Shown here: in pieces, positions 50,842 to 62,363 of the stretch | Numbering within the stretch: the first letter of the stretch is position 1 | Layout: each line of letters starts with the position of its first letter | NCBI RefSeq assembly: GCF_001640805.2 | Contig: NC_066835.1 | Coordinates: forward strand, 4,023,269 to 4,087,268 | Direction of reading: 5' to 3' | Source of the DNA: Lates calcarifer | Lineage: Eukaryota > Chordata > Actinopteri > Centropomidae | DNA: 64,000 bases | Position numbers and translations under genes: made by a program | Notes under the pieces: model-generated | What the model saw: the letters and a program-made list of their open reading frames with translations, nothing else | The model's database searches: none | Told to the model about the DNA's origin: nothing

Positions 50842-53800
50842 CACTAAATCAACAAGCTGAGCCTAAGGCAAGCTTCACGCCAGGTGGAGACTGTATCCCG
50901 TGCAATATGGTGATGGGATTGCATGGACCATGATGGAGATGCAAGAAACGGCTAATGAATCACCAACTGCACAGGAGTAAATGCAATTACTGAGTACTGG
51001 TTCCTGGCCTGACTTTTTAAACATGGTTTTGAGCCGAAAACATTCATTCATGAAGGACAACTGGTGTGGTGGGTCCACATTTACATACATTATTCTGAAG
51101 CGGCCTTCAAGGGCCCTCTGGTCCACGTCCACTTGTGCAACTATGAACACTTCAGTGTTCTCCCTCAATGTCATTATTTTTAAAACAACTATTTCATATT
51201 AGTTTTTTTAATCTAACTTATGGAGTAAACCTTTTGTAAAAGTGCTACCTTCTCTAATGCCTTCTTTATGGATAGCTGTCATGATTTTTTTAAGGCATCC
51301 ACACTGTAGTTTCTGGACGGCTGTCTCACAAAGCCAGCAGCAGGCTGTATATGGGGGCACAATGCTTTTGACATAGGTAACATGTCATCCCCTCCTCATT
51401 ATGCCTGAGCCAGGTAAATTTGTTCAGCCATTCTGGGGTCAAAACCGCTGGCGTGCTCAGGTCGGGGTGATTAGATACAGTGTATGTCAGTTACGGTTGG
51501 GGCCAGTGAGCCTATGACCGCAACACGCACACAGCATCTTCTCATGTGCACCCCCTGAGAAGGCTGATAAAGAGACAGAAACAGGGTAAAAACTTTATAG
51601 ATTTTCTGAGGGTCCACACGCCCACTGATGCCGCGGCCCACCAGGATTTGTCCTGGTATGCCCGATGGCCAGTACACCACTGCCTGTCACATTCCTGCCA
51701 TAGGGAAAAAAAACAGATGCTCACCAGATGAAATTCCATGAGGGAAACTGCAGCTCTTTTCTTCCTCTTTGGCAGTTTTGGCAGCACCCTTCTTGGTGCT
51801 CTGTGCTGATTAGGATACAGCACCACCACATCAGCATTGTGCTGCAACTAAAGTTACAAATGACAAATCCAAGTGCAGTCATTGTAAGAAAATAGTGTTT
51901 TCCATGAAGACACTCATTCAGAGTTTTATTGAGAGCTAGAGGCGTCACAAAATTCGCTATGCAGGAAAAACCACGTGTACAGGATGGAAGAGGGAATAGA
52001 CCAGGTTGTCAATGCCAGCTTTCATTACCTGGCAGTTTTCTATACTTTCTATCATAGATATATTTTATCCGGTATTCAAAAAGTACTTTTTCCACTAGCT
52101 CTTGAAGGCATAGACTGAAATGCAAATCATACTTGAAAAGTATTTAAAACTCTTGGAAGGGAGAACTCCATTTACCTTGCTGGCTGCCTTATTATTTTTG
52201 CTAGCTCGTTGCCGCTTGTTGCTTTGCCGATCTGCTGTTGGGTGCTGTGCAGAAAGTGTAAAATACATTCATCTATGTTATGCTGCCGAAAACAGATCTC
52301 TGCCGCTGGAATGAGGACCATGGGAGTGTTGAGAGTGAAATAAATCAGTAGAGTCGTGCGCCATAAAACCAAACAATGAGCTGAAAGATGCTAATAAACA
52401 AATTCTCCGTGGGTTCATTACAGCTCTTCTTTTACACATCATTTTCATTGTTAATCTAAAACTATTGATTAGTGCATCTTCAAGTATGTTCACAGTACAT
52501 GTCAAGCTTCTAATTGTTTATTATATTTCAGACCGTTTTTTCTTTCTGGTTATTTTAGTCGTTGGACAGGGTCAATTATGCTCATCCAAGCTAGAAATAA
52601 CTGCACATGGCTTTCTCCCAGCACTGTAATGATATATTTTATTACTTCTTGTTGATAACTGCTGTGTCTGTTTGTTTACATGTAGAGGAACACAAATGAT
52701 TCATGTTAATATTGCAGGTTCGACATTTCAACAGTATTAAAGCTAATCAGGTGGTGCATCTGAATGAGAAAAAAATGACAGCATCATTGGCACATTATTG
52801 CTCCCATATTGAGTGGGAACATGTGCTCCTAATTAGCAGTGAAATCAATGCAACCACGTGACTCATCGCATCTGTAAACGGGCTTTCTATTAGGGTTTTA
52901 TAGCCGGAGTCTCCCTGTGTTAGTTCTGGCCCACATTTCACCCCTGGATTCCAGCGGGAGCTGCAGCAAAGCAGAGACAGAGCTCTGCAAACACCTCTTA
53001 GCCACAGCACCGCTCAGCAGCCTTCCACTGCTTCTCTGAATGCAAAGCGGGTTTTCTGGAGCTCCCCGTCCCGTCTGCCCTCGTACAGTTCACTTGCAAG
53101 TTCCCTACATCTGCGGGTCAAATCACCGGGCAGCTCGCGGGCTCAGACAGGTCCAGCGCTGTGGCTGCGCCTCCACCTCCACCTCACTGTGTGGCTCAGT
53201 GTGTCGGCCAGCCGCAGATCCACAGATCATTATCGCTATCAAGCACTGTTTCCCCAACAAAACGATATCTCTGCCTTTGATCCTATGCCAGAGCTTATTT
53301 TTGTTCACTCCTGGGCATTCTAACCCAGGAACTGCTCTCACTTGGGGCAAAACTCAAGTGCAGCTAAAAATACCGCTCTGTTCTGTTTATGAGATGGAAA
53401 TGTATGAATTAACAGTGGGGCATCATGTCTGAAATAAGGATACTTTTCCACACCTGCTCAGTCTGCACAGATAGTGTATGTTTTTTCCGCTGTTGTTGTT
53501 TTTCTTTGTGGGTATGCTAGCTGAGGCTGTTAATATAATGCAAACATTGTGCTAGGCTCCTGCTGAGGAAAGTCCAATTAAAAAGCACATAGATACGGAG
53601 GCTTATGTGCAGCACTGAGGTTACAACATCCAAACTGGGCCAGAGGTCCTGAAACATTCAGAGTGGGCTACACGCTGCTCTGCATCCACACACCCAACAA
53701 CTAGCATCAGACACACCTTACATTTTTAACTCAGCGTTGTTTAAAATCGATCTTGAAAAGTACCATAATTATTTGAACTCAATTTCAGTAATAAAAGTCT

Positions 53801-56800
53801 TAACAGTTATGATGATCTAATTATCATAATAGTAATAGCTATGCAGTGTTTTTCACATTCTGTCTGCATGAGACTGAGAGATAGCATATTAAATACGAAG
53901 CTGTAATATCAAACAAAGCATAAAACTAAATACAACTGATTCTCTTGCTTTTTATCACACACTCTAACACTTCAATATAGAGCCTAAACAATTCCATTCA
54001 ATTACCTGACGGAGAAAATGTAATCATGTGTAGGTGCAAGGCTACTGGGATTCAGCACCAATGAAAAAAACACCAGCACACTGACTCTAAAAATCAAAAA
54101 CGTATAAGACATTCACACTGTTTTATTGGTTCCTTTCATGTAACTTACAACTATTTTGGATATGTTTTAATATAGTTGGGATATTTTTGATACATCTAAT
54201 GTATTTGATGTATTATTGTCTCATGCTTTGGGACTGTATTTTTGTTCACAGTTTTTACTCTATAAAATGTTTATCACTCCGGGTGGTTAGGATGCTGAAC
54301 CACATCACAGAGCCTGTCTGCCTACTGGGATATACTGTAGACAGGTATGGTGACCATTTTGAAATATTTTGACCTGATGAAGATCTGGCTGGGACTGAAA
54401 AGTCTGTTTAAATAAATTTGTAGTGTGGGGTCAATATGCAGGCATTTAAGTGATTAATCAGTGATGCTTCTCTCTCTGTTCATCATTTTAAATTTAATAC
54501 CCTGGATTTTATGCTGTTAATTGGACAAGAGCCTTACTTTTATCCACCATTTTTCCATACATTATTTCCCACATGAATTAGTGTCATGACTAGCCAGGCT
54601 AGCCTACACAGCTTGCTAAATTTCTCTATTTTTCATTAGCAAAGAGGACAGACAGGTTTAGTGAGGTCAACAAGGGCAGGCAAAGGGCCAGGTCAAGTAG
54701 TTTTTAAACACATTTTAATTATAATATGAGGTTCAAACTAAAATGCAATTTCTGTCAAGCTACTGTTCCCATGCTCAAAAAATATCTATATAAAAAAACC
54801 TAAATAAACATTGGAAAGCTCTTGTGCCTCAATGTACTGCGCTGATTTAATGTAAATAACAGGTGCACCTCATGTCACCTGAGCTGTTTCCATACCTAGA
54901 AGCCATTCATTAGTATGCTGCTGAGGATTTCTCGTTCCATGTAGGCTGCTGGTCCGGCTTGTCTCTTTATTTTGGCTTAAGATATTTCTCCAGCTCCAAG
55001 TGTCTGCTGCTGACTGTATGAGGCTTGTCACAGGGGCAGAGATATGCTCCTTGAGGGAGAAGAGCTCTGCGAATGGCCCAGACTTATCAAAGCAGCCCGC
55101 CCTGTCCCCGAGCTTCGAACACAATGCTCCCCTAATTTCTCCTGAATGGAAGTCTCTCCAGACCTGGAGTAATCTCATATTTGCCGTTTGCATGCAGTAA
55201 CTCTAGTTACTCCAGCTCTGTTCCCTGCATCCCCTGCCAATTGCATAATCAAGTCCAGAACTCATCAGCAAGATGGCAGAAGAAGTGCTCTATTAAGCTG
55301 CATCGTGTTCCATCTGTTGTGTAAGAGAGAGATAACAGTATTTACAGTTTTGGAGTTGTGGCAGACTGTTTCGGCCAAATTTTGTGCACCGCAGAGTTCT
55401 GCTTACTTCATAAAATGTCACGGATTAATTCTGCTGCTTACGATGCTGTCCAACTGCAATCTTTGCCCCCAACAGAAATATCACAAACTAACTTTATTGG
55501 AAATGTTACACCAGGAACTTGTGCTAGGTAAAACAATTTGAATGTAAAACATTCACACAGAGGGGAACATTCATTCTAAAATTCTTTGTTGGCTTGTCCT
55601 GGCTCAAACTCTAAGTATTCCATCACTTTAATTCCATTTTTGGGAAATGGCCAATATTTGCTGTAACTCTACAGAAGACCTGCAGTGTGGACAAAGGACT
55701 TTAAGAGAGACTCTGTCAAGAAACCAGTTGGTAAGTGTCTTTCAAATGGCATTAAGTATTCAGAGCTCCAGTGTTCTCTCTATCGGGGAGGAGTATGTGT
55801 TCTTTGAAGGAAAAAAAGACTAACCCAGATTTGAATAACGAAACCAGCTGATAATAAAAAAGTGCTGAGTAAAACACAGCCTTATCTGCCTCACAGACCG
55901 GAATGAATTTACCTTACTGTATACGGATCAGCTGACTGAAAGATGCATTAACCTCAGTGTGTTCTTTCAAACAAGACTCCAATCTGCAGCTGATATTGTC
56001 AGGGTCATTACACCAGCAAACACTGAATGAATAGAAGACAGTGAGTCTATGTATACAGTTTTCATTTTACACATGTATGAGGGCTAAAACTGGAATGAGA
56101 TGTCATACATATTTCATTCCCTACACTACCAGGAAGAATGTGCCACATTTTTAAACCTGCGCATTTCAATTATTTCATTAGTAGGATATCTGAGGGCATA
56201 GCAGGAATGCCAAACACTTTTTTATGTCAGGAAATCCCAACAGTTCCAATGCAGTTAATTTGACCACAAAACCCAGTTTAACATGATTCAATCTGACTAT
56301 ATCAGAAAGGAACATTTTTGCATGTCTGATAAAGTGCTAAACTTTTAAAATAACTGCCAACTATTTTGATAAACAATTTAATCCTTAAAGTCATGTCTTA
56401 AGCAAAAATGCCAAATATTTCCTTGTGCTACAAAGTCGTGAGGATTTGTTGCTTCTCTATTTTAACACCTTTGCTTCGGACTATTGGACAAAACAAGTCA
56501 TTTGAAGACATAACCTCGCCGTTCAAGAAATTGTGGGGAACATTTTTCACTGTATGACATCTTGTACACTTAATAAGGTTAATAGATTAATTAAATAATC
56601 AGCAGATCAATCAGTGATGAAAATAAACATTAGCTGCAGCCCAGTTTTTATATATACACTATAAGTTCATAAGTTGACAGTATAATCAGAAAAGTAATTG
56701 TTTGTCACTTTGGTAAACTCCAGCAAGTAAAGAATTATTAATTAAAATTAAAATTAACTCATGCCTCACTCTGCCAGAGGCCTTTTGGAACCCTTTTAAG

Positions 56801-57922
56801 GACCCCTGGAGGTCCTAAGCAACTAGAAGTGACACGGCTGTCTGAACAAAAACAGCTTGGTGCAGGGACTGCATCTGGAGGTTCCGAAAAAAAATGGTTA
56901 CAGTGCAGGAGGACTGTTCAAAAATGAACTAATGCTCCTTGTCTGTTACCTTTAAAGCCAACAACAGCCTGCTTGAGACTAGACAAAGCCCATGAGTGGT
57001 ACTTCAAGGACGCACTTGGATGCTATAACAGGGCACTTCCCACTTGAGGAGCTCCACGGGGCTGCTGTCTGAAGGAAGTGTTTGCAAAATTCCGACAGCT
57101 TCAAAGCAGAAGTCTCTGCAACGGATTAATTAAAGCGTCTGCGAGCGCGGCTGCTGCTGCTACCACTGCTCCTCCATCCCTTCAAAAATTCCATTTCAGT
57201 CACGTCCACTTCTTCAAAGGAGGAAACACATGTACATTTGAATAAGAGCGTGATTATTCCACTACTCGCACCGCAGCTTACACATGTCTGCATGGGATAG
57301 AGATGACAGCTGCTGGAAAACTGGGATGTCAAGTGGTTTTAGTGTTAGTAGAGGTTTCACTGCTGCCTCCATTCATAAACTGTAAGCTATAATTTCATGT
57401 CATGCCATCTCAAAGAAAGGGGAGGCTTCTACACAAATAGTCACTTTGCCATGAGTTACCTTCATTAACATTTTCTGTTTGTGCTAGTTTAAACCAGACA
57501 AACAGAGGTACCAACAGGAAGAATTGTACTATTTATGCTCTTATGTAGCCCTGTTTGTCTAATTCAAATGAAAAGGTTTGTTTACTCTGGTTTGACTAAT
57601 GGAGCAGGTGCAGTCTTTAGTCAAACCTGTCCTGTTTTACTGAGTTGTACATGACAGAAGGTTGAACGTGGCGCCTTCGCTGCATAACAACTTGGCAAAA
57701 CTGCCATGATGCTAAAAGGACCTCGCTATTTTAGTGTGACCAAACAGTAAATTCTAAGTAGACCAACAAACCTCTTATTTTTAACTTGTAGTAGGCGGGC
57801 TGGTGGTGTCATGTAGCCTGCAGCCCAGCACCAAGCGTTAAACCTGAACACTGTGGTGTAGACTATAATCAGTTTTCGCACGCATAAACTGTTTACTTCA
57901 GTATTTAACCACGGACATTTAC
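50842..57922 (-). other. Duplicate of the exon-1-proximal part of intron 1
   Basis: Copy of 30880-37958. No further exon is seen. It contains the second copy of the dispersed repeat at 56351-56642 and the small CpG cluster at about 53040-53260. Inferred intronic only if the exon at 57923-58013 is used. Confidence 0.6.
56351..56642 (-). repeat. Same dispersed repeat as 36387-36679, in copy B of the 13-kb block
   Basis: Duplicate with a one-base deletion in the GGACAAAAC(C)AAG motif and an A/G change in GTGGGGAACA. It was carried along with the large block and is not an independent insertion. Confidence 0.75.
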
Positions 57923-58013
57923 CTTGATCCAGTAGCCGCAGGGAGTGCTGAAAAGACGGATCCAGCGTGTCCTTCTCTGCCATAAGCTCCGGCAAGTACT
58001 TTTCGCTCCCCAT
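57923..58013 (-). CDS. khdrbs3: First coding exon of a KHDRBS3-like protein (copy B, identical duplicate)
   Basis: Seen: the same 30-codon exon as at 37959-38049, offset by 19,964 bases, with the same ATG (58013), encoded residues and phase-1 GT donor (57922-57921). No coding difference was noticed between the copies. It lies inside the second copy of the 13.2-kb block, after a 1000-N gap, so it is probably the other allele of the same exon placed a second time in the scaffold. If the duplication were genuine, this would be an upstream alternative first exon of the same minus-strand gene, because copy B is 5' of copy A in gene orientation. The exon is intact, with no stop or frameshift, so decay gives no help in choosing between the two explanations. 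Confidence 0.75.
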
Positions 58014-58605
58014 GTCGTCCTGGACTTTGTGGCTCCAAGTAAACGACTCAAATGCAATTCGAGTAAATACAAAAAAAAGAAAAAGAAAAAAGAAAACTTG
58101 TTCAACGTCCAAACGGCTCCAAGTTAGAGGCACCGCCAAGTATCAGTGTGAAGCAAAAACGCGGGCGATAATGTCATTCGCGCTCGCGCTACAGGAGCAT
58201 TTCTCAGTCCTCGCGGAACACACACACTTTCTCACACACACACACACACACGGAGAAAGACAAAGAGCGGTTAAATGTGACCGGGAGGTTTTATCCCATC
58301 CAGGTGCTGTTCAGCTCGCAGAGCCCAGCTACGCATCACAACCGGACTGAGGTTCCCTCTCCTCTCTGGGTGGACAGGCTCTTTGAAGCTCCCTCTGTTG
58401 TATCCAGTGCTAAACTGAGGCTGCTGCAGCTATTGGTCGCCGCGCGCGACACGCAGCCGGTGGAAGGGGCGGGGCGACACTCCGGAACTGTCCGCGGTGC
58501 TGAGTCCCTCCACCATATTATTATCATAAACTCACTATGAGCAGGGGCGCCAGTGCACTAACGCTGAGCCAGGGCAAAGTACCTGCGCCTCATGTCACCG
58601 AATAA
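58014..58605 (-). promoter_or_regulatory. CpG-rich promoter and 5' UTR (copy B)
   Basis: Near-identical duplicate of 38050-38640, with the inverted CCAAT box at 58432-58436 and the GC box at 58466-58475. The main differences are one base near 58123 and a (CA)n run near 58233-58251 that is four bases longer than in copy A. It keeps every recognisable promoter element, so it would be expected to be functional if it exists as a separate locus. Confidence 0.6.
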
Positions 58606-58748
58606 TGCTAGTATGAAAGGGCTATGTAAGGGCTCCTCTACACAGTGCAACAATAAAATGCAATAGGATTAGTAACAGGGAATCCATTTCATATACTTTG
58701 TTTTATGTGCAAAATTTACAAGCAGTCAAATTACCAAAACATAGCTGG

Positions 58749-58755
58749 CACACAC

Positions 58756-58802
<47 letters not shown>
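58749..58802. repeat. (CA)n(TA)n microsatellite, copy B
   Basis: Counterpart of 38792-38837 with a CG interruption near 58759 and more CA units, as expected of two alleles of one locus. Confidence 0.95.
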
Positions 58803-61332
58803 GGTGATGAAACATGCTATTATAATATCTCGACAGACACAGAGTGATTTTTTATTTTTCCTGTGTTTTCTCACATATAATTGTAGAATCATAAGGTGTG
58901 GGCATAAATGACCTCTGAGACCTGCTGACAGATCCACCCAGCAAATACACATATGAAGATAGCAAAGCCATTCATCAGCTGAAAGTCCGTGATGAGTCAG
59001 ACATGCAGTATGTTTTTGGGGTGAGTTTGGTGGGAGTGAGAGTTGACTGACAAGAATACAGACAATTCCTTGTATTTTAAGTCAGTACAGTTACATGAAC
59101 ATCTCAAGAGGCTACATAATTGTCCTCTTTACTCATTTAAGCAATTGATCAGGACTGCATGACTCTTTAGGTTGCTTTTACTTGGTAGGACAAATTGTCA
59201 ATAGTTCTCAGGGAATCTATTCACCTTCTCATAGGTCAAGCATGCTTTTCTCCAGGGCGTGTTTATGAATTCATTAAATAAGACAAGCTTGTTGTTTAGA
59301 AAACACAGCCACATAAAGCCCTGATCATTTCTAGAACCTGACTTGGTGAGTCTCCAGTTTTCTAACAAAGAACAGACAGCGACACTAGTGTCATCAAAAG
59401 ACAGATATAGAGTTTATCCAGAGAGCAGATATCTAAAGATACAGCCACAAATCCACTTTATCAGACGTCCTGAGCTGTGCAGTTCCTGGAAACATACACT
59501 GAAAGTTAAAAAAAAAAAAAGGGGGGGGGGGCTTTGTGCTGAATTTGGAGCATTTAAAAGCTGGGAAAAGCAGGATTTGTATACAAGCTTCATATTTGTT
59601 AGAAAAAAGATAAGAATTCTGTCAATATTTGTGGAGGATGCTGAGGTAGCCTCAGGTGGGCGGCTATCTGTAGGCTGATCAGCACTGGTTATATAATTGA
59701 GATTTCTCCATTCTATTTCAATAACTTAGAAAAAATGTGACCCAGAGGCTAAAACCAAGATGGGTTTATGTATATTTATCAACATTTTGTCCTCCATGAA
59801 CTCTGGAATGTGCCATTGTTTATTTTGCTTTTATGGTTGGATCTTTGCCCTGGAATAACATGTAAATGTTGGTCGCTGGGGTCTGCAGGATTGAGAGGTC
59901 TAGATGCAAGGGGGAAAAGGAGACAGCATGATATTAATACGCTTATAAAATGCTCCCATTGATAATTTGAAGCATTCGGTAACATTGTAAGATTCCTGAA
60001 ACTGCAGGCATGCAGAGAGGATGTGTGTCATGTCCCTGTCTTAAGCATGTTGGAGACTTTTCCCTCTGAGTCTTTCCAGACTCTTGTTTATGAGTGATTC
60101 ACCGCAAAGAGAAACGCATTATGAATCAGCTTACTTTTTAATCTCTCCCAGAGACCATTAAAAACCAGCTCAAATGCACTAATCTCCTATTCAGAAGAGC
60201 GACTTATTTATAGATATGCTTGCCATCTGTTGCTCCCCGTCTTCATAAACAAAACCCTCACATTGTCATTGATGTCTGAATCAAAGTTGCAGGTCTATAC
60301 ATCTTTCTCAGGACGCCTGTTTTCAAAGGGAATTTGCTAAGTGATTGCAATACATCAAATGCAATGAAAATAATCATGGTTTATGGGGCAACATTTTTAT
60401 ATAAGTCACAGCTGACCACAAGGGCAGCAGCACTGGTGTAAACAAAGCTATGAGAAATGTTCTGTCAGTTGGGTGTAAAGAATGAAGAACAGTGGGCTAT
60501 TACATTGACAAAGTGTTATTTTGATCATTAGAGAATGGCTGCCCCCTCTCTTGCCCCACAGTCTGTCCCTGCCCATTAAATATGGTGTCGACTACACCTA
60601 GAACTAGACAGCCTGTGCAGCACCCCAGGGTGTCATATATGGTATATACACCCATACTATTATGTCTGCACAATTCTCCATTCAGAGTCAGTGTTTCTCC
60701 CTCTGTTAACAAGGAGCAGGGATCTAATCAGCGCTGCCGTCCTCTTCCTGGCGACTTGATGTAAATCCTAACTGATTTAAATGGAAGCTCTTGTCTTGTC
60801 AGCTTTCAATCTTCATAAAATCCCATTTCAGTGAGAGCATGTCATGGGGGTCCTGTCACCTGAGGAGTAATTAGACCTTGATGCATCCGCAAGCTGATTG
60901 CTGTGTCAGTTTGTGTCACGGAGAGACCATGAGCGGGGATTTCCACAGCCAGGGACACTTTGCCACGTTTCCACTTGTTTTGGCCCCTGTGAAATGGACT
61001 GGATTACAGTGGCAAATCAGGGGTGCTTTTAACACCTCAAATAAGTGGATTCTTTCCATCACCGCATTTAGATGGTGGCAGGAGGATTGTGAGGAGAGTG
61101 ACAACACTGCCTCCTTGTGACCATGTCAAATTCTTTAAGCAGGCATGAGAGGCTCACATGAGAGAAGAAGATGTTTTCAGGCTTTCTCTGCCCTATCAGA
61201 ATGAGAGGTGGGTTGGAAATAAAGCAGTGTAAGAGTTAGGGATTTGTGTCTGTGCTCAGAGGCTAATTGCAGTAAAGCCCTGCTGTAAATGGTGCAGTTT
61301 GTTTAATTTATCAGCAGCCCCAATACACGTTT

Positions 61333-61395
61333 ACCGTGAAGCTCTGTTGGTAAAAGCACCATTACAGAGATCCAGAGGTCTTACGTTTAAATCCA
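61333..61395 (+). repeat. Decayed tRNA-like / SINE head fossil (copy B)
   Basis: Duplicate of 41374-41436 in the second 13-kb block, with one C/T difference just upstream (TTTACCG here, TTCACCG in copy A). Confidence 0.5.
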
Positions 61396-62022
61396 AATTT
61401 GGAGGTATTTGGAGAAATTAGTTTTAATGGGTCACTGTGAAATGAGAACAGAATTATAAGAGGCCTACAAGCACTGTGGAAATTGTTTTTATGTCATTGT
61501 GTTGCCCTTTTTTCCTCATTTATCCTCTGTTTACTTGTGTTTAAAAGGTTCTACAAACTGTTTTCACACTATTTGAAAGAATAACACCAAAAAGCTTTAA
61601 TAATGCTAAATTGCATTTGGTCTTATACTTTGCAAATCTTTTCAATACTCTCCAATAACAGTGGAATAAAACACAATTTCTCCCGCAGTGTCTCTTGTCT
61701 TCCAAAGTCATTTTAACAAAGCCCCTCTTTCAAGATATTGTTTTCCTCCTCATGCAGCCCCACAATGCTGCTTCAGTCACAAAAGGCACCTTATTGTGGC
61801 TACTAAATGGAGCGCTCACATCCATTAAACAGCCATTCAACAGAATTATATTGCCAGCACCAATCTATCAGGTACATTGATCACGCATCGTCAGCTGTGA
61901 AGTGTAGACTCCGGTCTCCTCTCCTGGAAGTGTTGTGCAAAAGAAATCTAATGAGAAACTGCCAGTAGCGCACAGGTAAACAAATCAATGGCACCCAGCA
62001 GTGCTCCCAAGGTCAAGGCTTG

Positions 62023-62051
62023 CACACACACAGACACACACACACACACAC
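62023..62051. repeat. (CA)n microsatellite, copy B
   Basis: Interrupted, shorter counterpart of 42064-42100. Confidence 0.95.
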
Positions 62052-62202
62052 ATTCACACAACATCAAGCCCCCTAACAAACTTGCAGTTGGAGCAGCAGC
62101 TAGAGCTTCCATGGCAAAGGGCGCTGTCAAGATTTAACTTTTAGGAGATAAACAAGGCTCAAATGGGATTAACATCACTCTGGTTTCTATCATTGTTTTA
62201 GC

Positions 62203-62363
62203 TTTAAAGGAACAGTTTGACATTTTGGGAAATACACATGCTTCATCTTGTCAAAAGTTGGATTGATGCTACTCTCATGTCTGTCTTAGCTTAAAGGCTG
62301 AGATGGCAGAAACAGCTAACCTGTGTCTGCCCGTAGGTAATCCTCCTAGCAACATCTACCTTC
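62203..62363 (+). mobile_element. MITE-like dispersed repeat (copy B)
   Basis: Duplicate of 42252-42412, carried by the second 13-kb block. Confidence 0.65.

Noticed and set aside
49765..50860. Long open frames across the gap region
   Set aside because: They consist almost entirely of N and carry no information.
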